Shown here: piece by piece, positions 43,777 through 51,555 of the stretch
Layout: every line of letters starts with the position of its first letter
Numbering within the stretch: position 1 is the stretch's first letter
Assembly: GCF_036174265.1 (NCBI RefSeq)
Contig: NZ_CP108055.1
Span: forward strand, 3,968,001 to 4,032,000
Direction: 5' to 3'
Source: Streptomyces sp. NBC_00285
Lineage (GTDB): Bacteria > Actinomycetota > Actinomycetes > Streptomycetales > Streptomycetaceae
DNA: 64,000 nt
Translations under genes and position numbers: made by a program
Notes under the pieces: model-generated
What the model was told of the DNA's origin: nothing
Seen by the model: only the letters and a program-made list of their open reading frames with translations
Database searches by the model: none

Positions 43777-44972
43777 ACCGGGTACGGCTGCACGCGCTGG
43801 ACTCCCGCCCCGACGGCGACGAGTGGATCGTGGGGCGCCTTGCGACCGGCCGTTTCGTCGCCGTGCCCGAGGTGGGCAAGCAGGCCCTGGACCTGCTCGG
43901 CCAGGGCCTGACCCCGGCCGAGGTCGGCGAACGGCTCCGCACCGGGACCGGCGACGACATCGACGTACCGGACTTCGTGGAGGCCCTGCTGGGACTCGGG
44001 TTCGTCGCGGAGGTCGACGGCCGCGCGATCGACCAGGAGCCGCCGCCGACACCGACGTTCGCGCGGATACGGCCGCGTCATGTGCGGTGGCTGCTCAGTC
44101 CCGCCCTTCCCGTGGCGGTCGTCCTCCTGATCGCGCTCACCCTGCTCACCCGCCCGCCGGTGCCGCTCGACTACCAGACCCTGCTGTGGAGTTCGCACGG
44201 CAGCGCGGTCATCGCCCTCGGTGCGGGCGTCGGCTGGACCCTGCTGCTGCTCCACGAGTGCGCCCACCTGCTGACCGCCCGTGCGACCGGGGTGGCGGGG
44301 CGGATACGGCTGGGCACGCGGCTGCAGTTCCTGGTGATGCAGACCGACATCAGCGGCATCGAACTCGCCCCTCGCCGACACCGGTTGACCGCCTACCTCG
44401 CGGGGGTCGCGACCAACCTCACGGCCGCGTCCCTGGCCGCGCTCGCGGCGGACGCCACGACCGGCACGCCCCGCCGCGTCCTCGCCGCCGTGGTCCTGCT
44501 CGCCCTGCTCCCCTTGCCTTTCCAGCTCATGGTCTTCATGCGCACGGACCTGTACTTCGTGCTGCAGGACCTCACACGCTGCCGTGACCTGTTCGGCGAC
44601 GGAGTGGCGTTCACCCGGTACCGGCTCCGGCGGCTGCCGGGCCGCCGAGGCGGTCGTACGACCGCACCGGACCCGAGCCTCGCCCTGCCCCCGCACGAAC
44701 GGCGTGCCGTGCGCGTGTACAGCGTGGTGCTGGTCGTCGGCACCACGCTGTGCCTCGCGTTCTTCGCGGCCCTCACCCTGCCCGCGGACGTCACGCTCCT
44801 CGCCCGCGCGGTGGGCAGGCTGGGCCCCGGCCACCCGCCCTCCGACCGCCTGGACGGGATCGCCGTCGTCGTCACGCTCGGCGGCCTGCACGCCCTGTGG
44901 CTGCGCACGTGGTGGCGGGGCCACAGGGCCGGGCGCGGCCTCAGCGGACGACCATCCCGCCCGTCGCGTTGA
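43773..44972 (+). CDS. M50-type membrane zinc metalloprotease with N-terminal PqqD-like domain
   Basis: The GTG start overlaps the ThiF-like stop and gives 399 residues. Residues 15-85 look like a PqqD-type winged helix (DEWIVGRLATGRFVAVPEVG, then DVPDFVEALLGLGFVAEVDG). Multiple membrane helices follow. The site-2-protease motif HECAH is at 161-165, with the second-half landmarks GVATNL at 211-216 and MRTDLYFVLQDL at 256-267, as in YydH-like peptide proteases of RiPP clusters. It could cleave or export the modified peptide. Its 3' end overlaps the convergent SDR gene by 32 bases. Confidence 0.8.
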   Translation: MNRVRLHALDSRPDGDEWIVGRLATGRFVAVPEVGKQALDLLGQGLTPAEVGERLRTGTGDDIDVPDFVEALLGLGFVAEVDGRAIDQEPPPTPTFARIRPRHVRWLLSPALPVAVVLLIALTLLTRPPVPLDYQTLLWSSHGSAVIALGAGVGWTLLLLHECAHLLTARATGVAGRIRLGTRLQFLVMQTDISGIELAPRRHRLTAYLAGVATNLTAASLAALAADATTGTPRRVLAAVVLLALLPLPFQLMVFMRTDLYFVLQDLTRCRDLFGDGVAFTRYRLRRLPGRRGGRTTAPDPSLALPPHERRAVRVYSVVLVVGTTLCLAFFAALTLPADVTLLARAVGRLGPGHPPSDRLDGIAVVVTLGGLHALWLRTWWRGHRAGRGLSGRPSRPSR

Positions 44973-45699
44973 CGAAGGTGCCGGTGATGCCGCCCGCGTG
45001 GTCGGAGGCGAGGAACACGGCGGTGGCGGCGATCTCGGCGAGGGTCGGGTTGCGGCGGGTCATGCGCATCCCGGCCAGGTTGGCGACGATGCCCTGGACG
45101 GCGGCCTCGTCGATGGCCGGGTTGACCGCGGCGAGCTTCTCGACGGTGAACGTCTCGGGCACGCCGGCCGCCCAGATCCCCACCGCCCGCACCCCCCGCG
45201 GCCCCAGCTCGATCGCCAGGTTGCGCACGAGCGTGTCGAGCGCCCCGTCCGCCGACCCGGTGCCGCCCATCATCGGACTGCCGTGCGCGGAACCGCTGTT
45301 GAGGGTGATGATCACACCCGAACCGCGTGCGGCCATACGGCGTCCCGCCGCGCGGGCGGTGAGGAAGTTGGCGCGGGTGCCGGCGACGACCGGCCGCATG
45401 AAGTCCTCCACGGACATGTCGGTCAGCGGCATGCCCTGCACGTCACCGCGCGTGACCAGGTTGACGGAGATGTCGATGTCCCCGACCGCGTCGGCGTGCG
45501 CCTCCACGGCCGCCTCGTCGAGGGCGTCCACGACGGCGATCTCGGCGTCCTTGAGGTCGGCGGCCACGGCCTCCAGGGTCTCCCGGGTCCGGCCGACGAG
45601 GTGCACCCGCGCGCCCTGCTCGGCGAAGGCCCGGGCGACGGCCCCGCCGATGGACCCGCCGGCGCCGTAGACGATCGCGGTCTTGTCGGTGAGCAGCAT
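44941..45699 (-). CDS. SDR family oxidoreductase
   Basis: This 252-residue protein has the cofactor motif VYGAGGSIGGAVA near residues 10-22 (classical TGxxxGxG altered to YGAGGSIG). The catalytic serine lies in the ITLNSGSAHG segment, but the usual YxxxK appears as GTGSADGALDTLV, so the tyrosine and lysine are missing; catalysis is doubtful or non-classical. The start follows AAGGAGTTCACC. It is downstream of the sigma factor on the same strand with a 77-bp gap. Confidence 0.8.
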   Translation of the reverse strand: MLLTDKTAIVYGAGGSIGGAVARAFAEQGARVHLVGRTRETLEAVAADLKDAEIAVVDALDEAAVEAHADAVGDIDISVNLVTRGDVQGMPLTDMSVEDFMRPVVAGTRANFLTARAAGRRMAARGSGVIITLNSGSAHGSPMMGGTGSADGALDTLVRNLAIELGPRGVRAVGIWAAGVPETFTVEKLAAVNPAIDEAAVQGIVANLAGMRMTRRNPTLAEIAATAVFLASDHAGGITGTFVNATGGMVVR

Positions 45700-45776
45700 G
45701 GTGAACTCCTTGGAAGTGGTTCGTGGATGACATCCATACAGACGCACGGCACCCCGGATGCTCATCGGTCCCGGCG

Positions 45777-47144
45777 TCACAGGCGCAGCGGCAGCCCGAA
45801 CGCGGGGAAGAGGTGCGGTTCGAAGGAGGTGATCTCCGCGATCCGCTCGCCACCGCTGTCGCTGTGGCCGTCGCGGTGGCTGTGGCCGTCGCGGTCGTCG
45901 AAGCGGAGGACGTCCAGGACCTGGGCACGGTAGATGCCGGTCCCGGGCCGGCGGACGTAGTTCGCCGCCGCGAGCTGCCCGTTGGCGCGGGTGGGCAGGC
46001 TGCGCCAGTGGCCGAGGAACATCGGGGAGCCGGGATCGAGGCTGACCCGCACGAAGTCGATGATCGCGTCCCGGCCGACGAACCAGAACGGGTTCGGCGG
46101 CATGGTGAGTGTGACGTCCTCGGTGAGCAGCGCGGCCATCGCGTCGAAGTCGAGGCGTCCGACGGCGGCCATGTACCGGTCGAGCACGGCTCGTTGGCCG
46201 TCGGTGGGCACGGTGGTCCGCCAGTCGGCACGCTGTCTGGGCAGGTGCTCGCGCAGCGTGGGCCGGGCCCGTTGCAGCGCGCTGTTGACCGAGGCCACGC
46301 TGGTGTCCAGCGCCTCGGCGGTCTCGGCGGCGGTCAGCCCGAGCGCGTCCCGCAGCACCAGCGCGGCCCGCTGGCGCGGCGGCAGATGCTGGATCGCGGC
46401 GAGCAGGACCAGTTCCAGGGTCTCGCGGGACACGGCGGCGGACTCCGGCGACTCGTCGTCGACAGGCATCTCGTCCACGGGCAGCTCGTCGTCGGGATAG
46501 GGCTGCAACCAGGTGATACGGGCGGGCGGTTCCCCGTCCCCGTGGTTCATCCCCGGTACCGGCTCGTAGCGTTGCGGGCGGCGCGCGGTGCGCCGCAGAA
46601 GGTCCAGGCAGGCGTTGGTGGCGATCCGGTACAGCCAGGTCCGCGCACTCGCCCGCCCCTGGAACCCGCCCCGCGCCCGCCAGGCCCGCAGGAACGTCTC
46701 CTGCACCAGGTCCTCGGCCTCGTCGTAGGACCCGGTCATGCGGTAGCAGTGCACGTGGATCTCACGGCGGTACCGCTCGGTGAGGGCGCCGAAGTCGGTC
46801 TCGGTGAGTTGCGTAACGGGGGCGGGTGTGACGGAATCCGCCGGGGGCGGGGTGTCCAGGGCCGTGTCCCGTGCCGTACGGGCCACCCGCCTCAACCGTG
46901 CGACGTCGGCGGCGAGTTGGCTGACGTGCGCGTACAGGGCCTGGGGCGGCTGCGGGACCAGCAGCCCCGCCTGCCGCCCGATACCGTCGATCAACTCCTG
47001 CACACCGAAACCCTCGGCCCCGCCCTGCCGTTCCCGGTAGGCCCTCTGGCGGCAGGCGGCGGAGCAGTAGAGGGAGCTGCGGCCCGTGCGTCCGGCCCGG
47101 TCGGCGAGCGGCTTCCCGCACACCGGACAGGGGTCTGCGGCCAC
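45777..47144 (-). CDS. ECF-type sigma factor with extra N-terminal zinc ribbon and C-terminal SnoaL-like domain
   Basis: The GTG behind CCGGAGGTGCCC gives 455 residues. C6, C9, C27 and C31 (CPVC and YCSAACRQRAYRER) form a zinc-ribbon module that is not part of ordinary sigma factors. An alpha-helical stretch follows. Region 2 (CYRMTGSYDEAEDLVQETFL) begins near residue 130, region 4 (LPPRQRAALVLRDALGL, TAAETAEALDTSVASVNSAL) near 265, and a SnoaL-like domain ends the protein, as in SigJ/ECF41-type factors. It is upstream of the SDR gene, which may be its target. Confidence 0.85.
   Translation of the reverse strand: MAADPCPVCGKPLADRAGRTGRSSLYCSAACRQRAYRERQGGAEGFGVQELIDGIGRQAGLLVPQPPQALYAHVSQLAADVARLRRVARTARDTALDTPPPADSVTPAPVTQLTETDFGALTERYRREIHVHCYRMTGSYDEAEDLVQETFLRAWRARGGFQGRASARTWLYRIATNACLDLLRRTARRPQRYEPVPGMNHGDGEPPARITWLQPYPDDELPVDEMPVDDESPESAAVSRETLELVLLAAIQHLPPRQRAALVLRDALGLTAAETAEALDTSVASVNSALQRARPTLREHLPRQRADWRTTVPTDGQRAVLDRYMAAVGRLDFDAMAALLTEDVTLTMPPNPFWFVGRDAIIDFVRVSLDPGSPMFLGHWRSLPTRANGQLAAANYVRRPGTGIYRAQVLDVLRFDDRDGHSHRDGHSDSGGERIAEITSFEPHLFPAFGLPLRL
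45861..45896. repeat. 18-bp tandem duplication inside the sigma factor gene
   Basis: GCTGTGGCCGTCGCGGTG occurs twice in tandem with one mismatch and encodes a repeated His-Ser-rich DGHSHR-like unit in the SnoaL-like domain. It probably arose by slippage. Confidence 0.75.
46806..46833. repeat. 28-bp direct repeat, copy inside the sigma gene
   Basis: This segment matches 47158-47185 at 24 of 28 positions and begins with the same 13 bases GAGTTGCGTAACG. On the coding strand it encodes VTPAPVTQL, directly before sigma region 2. Confidence 0.6.
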
Positions 47145-47157
47145 GGGCACCTCCGGG

Positions 47158-47185
47158 AGTTGCGTAACGCGGGTCGGAGTGACGT
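47158..47185. repeat. 28-bp direct repeat, copy upstream of the sigma start
   Basis: This copy lies just upstream of the start codon and would encode VTPTRVTQL if translated. The two copies flank the zinc-ribbon part of the sigma gene. An inner inverted repeat GTAACG/CGTTAC (47164-47189) may also be a regulatory site. Confidence 0.6.
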
Positions 47186-47256
47186 TACAACGGCCCCGCG
47201 CGGCTCGCAGTACCTCCGGCATCCTGCCGGGGTACACCGGCGCTCCGTACCTGGCG

Positions 47257-48189
47257 TCACAGCGCCCGCCCGCCCGAAAGGCTCGGAGAATCCTTTCGAC
47301 GGTTGCCTCCAGGAGCGGCGATCGGCTCCCGGGCGGGCGGCCGTACCCCCAGCTGCCCCGCGACCGTCGCCCCGAAGGCCACCGCCATGCCCGTCAGCTG
47401 CATCGGAGTCAGTGACTGTCCGAGCGCCGCCCAGCCGACGACCGCGGCGGTCAGCGGGGACAGCGGGCCGAGGAAGGTGACCTGGGTGGCGGTGAGGCGG
47501 CCGATGCCGCGGAACCAGAGCCAGTACGCGACCGCCGTGTTCGCCAGCGCGAGGTAGAGGTAGCCGCCGACCGCACGGCCGTCGAGCGCGGGCGGGGCGC
47601 CCTCGACGAGGAGGGCGAGCGGTGCGATGAGCAGGCCGCCGGCGGTGAGCTGCCACGCCGTGAGCGCGAGCGGGCCCACGCCGTCGGGGCGGCCCCAGCG
47701 CTTGGTCAGCACGGTCCCGGTGGACATCGAGGCGGCGGAGACGAACGCCGCCACCACACCGACGACGTCGAGGGCCCCGGCCGCCTGGAGCACGACCAGG
47801 CTGACGCCGAACGCGGCCACGACACCGGTGAGCACGCTCCGGGCCGTGGGCCGCTGCCCCAGCAGCACCGCCGACAGCCCCACGACGATCAGCGGGCCGA
47901 CCGACCCGACCACCGCGGCCATCCCGCCCGGCAGCCGGTACGCCGACAGGAACAGCAACGGGAAGAAGGCACCGATGTTCAACGCCCCGAGCACCGCCGC
48001 CTTGACCCACCACACCCCCCGCGGCAGCACCCGGGCGAGTGCGAGCAGCAGCAGCCCGGCGGGCAGCGCACGCATCATCCCGGTGAACAGGGGCCGGTCG
48101 GCGGGGAGGAACTCGGTGGTGACGGCGTAGGTGGTGCCCCAGGAGACGGGGGCGAGAGCGGTCAGGAGGACGGTCGCGGAGCGGTTCAT
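47257..48189 (-). CDS. EamA/DMT family transporter
   Basis: This 310-residue protein has ten hydrophobic helices in two EamA repeats; the first opens with LAPVSWGTTYAVTTEFLP, and the second ends near LGQSLTPMQLTGMAVAF. It is a drug/metabolite exporter by family. It is divergent from a MarR regulator across a clear palindromic operator, so it is probably an inducible exporter. Confidence 0.88.
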   Translation of the reverse strand: MNRSATVLLTALAPVSWGTTYAVTTEFLPADRPLFTGMMRALPAGLLLLALARVLPRGVWWVKAAVLGALNIGAFFPLLFLSAYRLPGGMAAVVGSVGPLIVVGLSAVLLGQRPTARSVLTGVVAAFGVSLVVLQAAGALDVVGVVAAFVSAASMSTGTVLTKRWGRPDGVGPLALTAWQLTAGGLLIAPLALLVEGAPPALDGRAVGGYLYLALANTAVAYWLWFRGIGRLTATQVTFLGPLSPLTAAVVGWAALGQSLTPMQLTGMAVAFGATVAGQLGVRPPAREPIAAPGGNRRKDSPSLSGGRAL

Positions 48190-48247
48190 GACCGGGGCCG
48201 TTCGTCGGGCTGTCGCATGGACTCCCCCTCATCGATAGCTTGGCAGT

Positions 48248-48286
48248 AAGTAGCTTACACCTAAGCTACTTTTCCACAAGCTACTT
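48248..48286. promoter_or_regulatory. MarR operator: perfect 10-bp inverted repeat plus extra half-site
   Basis: AAGTAGCTTA-CACC-TAAGCTACTT (48248-48271) is a perfect inverted repeat, followed by another AAGCTACTT at 48278-48286. It lies in the 134-bp divergent promoter region of the transporter and MarR genes. Confidence 0.7.
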
Positions 48287-48323
48287 TCTTGCAGGCAACC
48301 GGTGCGCCACGGATACTCGGCAT

Positions 48324-48833
48324 ATGAGTGCACAGCGTGAGGACGCCGTCGACGCGATCATCGACCAGTGGGCGGCCGCACGGCCCGACCTCGACACGAA
48401 GGCCATGGAGGTCTTCGGCCGGATCCACCGTCTGTCCCGCGCCATGGGCGACCGCACGGAGAAGGCGTACGCCCCCTACGGCATCTCACGCGGCGAGTTC
48501 GACGTCCTCGCCACCCTCCGCCGGGCCGGCGCCCCGTACACCCTCTCCCCCCGCCAGCTCTCGTCGACCCTGATGCTCACCACCGGCGGCATGACGGGCC
48601 GCCTCGACAAACTGGAACGCGCCGCCCTCCTGCGCCGCTCCCCCGACCCCCACGACCGCCGCGGCCTCCAAGTGACACTGACGGAGAAGGGGTTGACCGT
48701 CATCGACGAGGCCGTGGGCGCGGGCCTGACCGCCCAGACCCGGGCCCTGTCCACCCTCGACGACCAACAGGCCGACCAACTGGCCGACCTGTTGCGGGTG
48801 TTGCTGGTGGGGACGCAGGATCCAGGGCACTAG
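48324..48833 (+). CDS. MarR family transcriptional regulator
   Basis: This 169-residue winged-helix protein has the recognition region GISRGEFDVLATLRRAGAPY, TLSPRQLSSTLMLTTGGMTG and the wing RSPDPHDRRGLQV with its conserved DxR. It most likely represses itself and the divergent EamA exporter through the palindrome between them. Its stop overlaps that of the convergent monooxygenase by four bases. Confidence 0.9.
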   Translation: MSAQREDAVDAIIDQWAAARPDLDTKAMEVFGRIHRLSRAMGDRTEKAYAPYGISRGEFDVLATLRRAGAPYTLSPRQLSSTLMLTTGGMTGRLDKLERAALLRRSPDPHDRRGLQVTLTEKGLTVIDEAVGAGLTAQTRALSTLDDQQADQLADLLRVLLVGTQDPGH

Positions 48834-50269
48834 CGGCCCACATGGGCGGTCAGCGCCGCCTCGACCGCCGCCGTGTCCGCCTCGTCCGCCGCCCATGCCG
48901 CGTATCCGTCAGGGCGCACCAGGACGGTCGTGCGGCGTCCGCTCGCCCAACGCTCCACCGTGACGCGGTCCTTGCGGCTGCTCTGGTCATCGTGTCCCTC
49001 TGGGGTGATCAGGACGAAGCGGCCGCCGCGCAGGGCCTCGTAGAGGCGGGCGCCGTCGGCGAGGGGCATGTCCGGGACGCGGGTGCCGGTCAGGGGGTGG
49101 GCGCCGCGCGGGGCCGCGTACCGGTAGCCGATGCCGGTGAGCCGGCCGACCATCCTGCGGCGGGCCGGGGCGACGTGGTCCAGGACGGTGGTCAGCGCTG
49201 CCCGCAGGGCCAGTTCCCAGGGGCGCTTGGCCATCGCCAGGCGGACGATGCCGCCGCTGCTGCGCAGGACCGACCTGCCCACGGGGTGGCGTTCCGACTG
49301 GTAGGTGTCGAGGAGCTCCGGGGCCGCGTGGCCGCCCACCACCTGGGCCAGCTTCCAGCTGAGGTTCGCGGCGTCCTGGAGACCGGTGTTCATGCCCTGG
49401 CCGCCGGCCGGGGTGTGGACGTGGGCGGCGTCACCGGCGAGGAAGACCCGGCCCACCCGGTAGGCGGGGGCCTGGCGTTCGTCGCTGTGGAAGCGGGACA
49501 TCCAGCGGGCTTCGTGCATCCCGAAGTCGCGGCCCAGCGCGAGCCGGGTGACCTCCTTGATCTCGTCGAGGTCCAGGGGCTCGCTGTCGGGAACGTCGTG
49601 GGCGCGGTTCCAGGCGATCACTCGGTGGTAGCCGTCGCCGAAGGGCGCGATGAAGGCGAAGGCATCGCCCACCGTGTCGACGGTGAGCAGGGTCTCGGGC
49701 TGCTCGGCGAGGCGGACGTCCGCGAGGACCACGGAGCGGATGACCGAGCGGCCGGGGAAGGGCAGTCCGATCGCGTCCCGTACGACGCTGCGCATGCCGT
49801 CGGCGCCCACGACGTACCCGGCGCCGATCTGAGCGGTGGTCCCGTCGGGGCCCCTGACCTCCAGGGTCACGCCGTTCTCGTCCTGGGTCAGCCCCGTCAC
49901 CTCGGTCTCGTACCGGAAGTCGACGCCCGCTGCCACCGCCCGTCGCTCCAGGGCCTTCTCGACCTCGTACTGCGGGAGGACCAGGAGGTGGGCGAAGCGG
50001 GAGGGGAGGCCGGCGAGATCGACGGTGAGGCCGCCGAACAGGCGCAGTTTGTCGAGGCGTTGGCCGGCCGCCTCCAGGTCGTCGGCGAGACCTCGGGCGT
50101 CGAGTTGTTCGAGGGTGCGGGCATGCAGGACGAAGGCCCGGGAGAGGTTGCTGATCCGATGCGGGCGCTTCTCGACGAGGGTGACGGGGACGCCGGCGGT
50201 CGCCAGGTCACCGGCGAGGAGAAGACCGGTGGGGCCCGAGCCGACCACGATCACGGGGGTGGCGTTCAT
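48830..50269 (-). CDS. FAD-dependent aromatic monooxygenase (PHBH/rifampicin monooxygenase type)
   Basis: This 479-residue flavoprotein has the FAD motifs in order: VVGSGPTGLLLAGDLA near residues 8-23, GADGMRSVVR near 155-164 and FLAGDAAHVHTPAGGQGMN near 275-293. The C-terminal thioredoxin-like domain typical of the class is present, including PDMPLADG. The start follows AGGAGGTCACC. It is divergent from a TetR regulator with an operator array. An antibiotic- or phenol-modifying role is likely, but the substrate is unknown. Confidence 0.88.
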   Translation of the reverse strand: MNATPVIVVGSGPTGLLLAGDLATAGVPVTLVEKRPHRISNLSRAFVLHARTLEQLDARGLADDLEAAGQRLDKLRLFGGLTVDLAGLPSRFAHLLVLPQYEVEKALERRAVAAGVDFRYETEVTGLTQDENGVTLEVRGPDGTTAQIGAGYVVGADGMRSVVRDAIGLPFPGRSVIRSVVLADVRLAEQPETLLTVDTVGDAFAFIAPFGDGYHRVIAWNRAHDVPDSEPLDLDEIKEVTRLALGRDFGMHEARWMSRFHSDERQAPAYRVGRVFLAGDAAHVHTPAGGQGMNTGLQDAANLSWKLAQVVGGHAAPELLDTYQSERHPVGRSVLRSSGGIVRLAMAKRPWELALRAALTTVLDHVAPARRRMVGRLTGIGYRYAAPRGAHPLTGTRVPDMPLADGARLYEALRGGRFVLITPEGHDDQSSRKDRVTVERWASGRRTTVLVRPDGYAAWAADEADTAAVEAALTAHVGR

Positions 50270-50285
50270 GGTGACCTCCTACTGT

Positions 50286-50366
50286 CAACGCTTGTTGGCC
50301 AACGATTGTTTGCCAACGCTTGTTGACGAAGGTACGGCGACTCCGGCCCGACGTCAACACTTGTTG
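50286..50366. promoter_or_regulatory. TetR operator array, CAAC-N4-GTTG
   Basis: CAACGCTTGTTG occurs at 50286-50297 and 50314-50325, CAACGATTGTTT at 50300-50311, and CAACACTTGTTG at 50355-50366. The first three are spaced 14 bases apart. A weaker copy (ATACGCTTGTCG) overlaps 50383-50394 just before the TetR start. They cover the divergent promoters of the monooxygenase and the regulator. Confidence 0.75.
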
Positions 50367-50396
50367 GCCTACATCCGTTGGCATACGCTTGTCGAT

Positions 50397-51029
50397 ATGA
50401 ACGGCAGCAAGAACGGCAGCACCGGCGGCAAGGGCGGCAGCACGGCTCCCGGAGTCGACGACCGGGCCGACCCCCCGCGGCGTCGCTCCGACGTCACCCG
50501 CGACGCGATCCTCACCGCGGCCCGCGAGCGCTTCGCCGCCGACGGCTACGAACGGGCCACCATCCGCGCCATCGCCAAGGACGCGAACATCGACCCCTCG
50601 ATGGTGATGCGCTACTACGTCAACAAGGAGGGCCTGTTCGCGGCGGCCGTCTCCGTCGACCTGAGGCTGCCGGAGCCCGGCTCACCGCCCGGGGACGACA
50701 TCGGCCGGGCGCTCGTGTCGCACTTCCTCGACATGTGGGAGGAGAACGAGGTGCTCACCGCGCTCCTACGGGTCGGCGCGACCAATCAGGCGGGGGCCGA
50801 GCGCATGCAGGGCATCTTCCGGGAACAGGTGATGCCGGTCACCCTGCGGGTGTGCCCGGACCCGGAACAGGCCCCGGCGCGGGCCGCACTGGCCGCCACG
50901 CAGTTGCTGGGGCTGGCGCTGACCCGGTACGTGCTGCGCTTCCCGCCGACGGTGGCGCTGGCCCGCGAGGAGATCGTGGCGTGGCTGGCACCGACGCTCC
51001 AGCGATACCTCACGTCCCCGAGCCCCTGA
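50397..51029 (+). CDS. TetR/AcrR family transcriptional regulator
   Basis: This 210-residue repressor has a Gly/Ser/Asn-rich N-terminal tail and the TetR DNA-binding domain at residues 33-78 (DAILTAARERFAADGYERAT, then IAKDANIDPSMVMRYYVNKE). The C-terminal ligand domain is of the TetR_C_17 type by appearance. The gene starts 3 bp after the last weak operator half-site, with no strong Shine-Dalgarno. It probably represses itself and the divergent monooxygenase. Confidence 0.88.
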   Translation: MNGSKNGSTGGKGGSTAPGVDDRADPPRRRSDVTRDAILTAARERFAADGYERATIRAIAKDANIDPSMVMRYYVNKEGLFAAAVSVDLRLPEPGSPPGDDIGRALVSHFLDMWEENEVLTALLRVGATNQAGAERMQGIFREQVMPVTLRVCPDPEQAPARAALAATQLLGLALTRYVLRFPPTVALAREEIVAWLAPTLQRYLTSPSP

Positions 51030-51120
51030 CCGGACGCCGGACATGCCGAAGGCGCCAGCCTCGCCCACGTGCGCCCGAGTCGCGTACGTGTGGCGGGGTC
51101 GGCGCCCCAGTCGCGTGAGG

Positions 51121-51396
51121 TCAGGCCTTGGAGGTGGCCTTGGGCTTGCTCTTGGGGGCGAGCACACGGTGCTCAGCCTTGGACTTGTCGAGGACCATCA
51201 CCAGGCCGGCGATGATCCCGAACAGCACGAGCGGGGCCACGACGAAGAGGCCCAGCGTGTCGATGACGCTCAGACCCGAACCGGGGTCGTCGCCGTCGTC
51301 GCGGGTCAGCGCCGAGGCGGGGACCGACATGAGCAGCATCATCAGCGTCGTACCGGCAGCCAGGGCGCCGGCGCGCAGGGCGTTCTTCTTGTCCAC
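51121..51396 (-). CDS. Small secreted or membrane protein of unknown function
   Basis: The GTG start gives 91 residues. A first hydrophobic stretch ends in VPASALTRDDGDD, like a signal peptide, and a second helix (LGLFVVAPLVLFGIIAGLVMVL) is followed by a Lys-rich cytoplasmic tail. The topology is therefore exported N-terminal loop plus a membrane anchor. I do not recognise a named family. It follows malQ by about 160 bp on the same strand. Confidence 0.65.
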   Translation of the reverse strand: MDKKNALRAGALAAGTTLMMLLMSVPASALTRDDGDDPGSGLSVIDTLGLFVVAPLVLFGIIAGLVMVLDKSKAEHRVLAPKSKPKATSKA

Positions 51397-51555
51397 GGGG
51401 CCAAAGTATCCAACGTCGGTTCGGGACGCGCGGCCGGGGTGCCGTACGAGGTGCGGGCGACGCAGGGGCGGCACGGGGCTCCACCGCCGTGCGGCGCGGG
51501 CGCACGGACGCGACCGGCGCCACCGGCCGTAGGAGCGAAGCGAGGCGCCCCGTCC

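Noticed and set aside
45856..45900. Short tandem repeats as a CRISPR-like array
   Set aside because: There are only two adjoining 18-bp units without spacers, inside a coding region.
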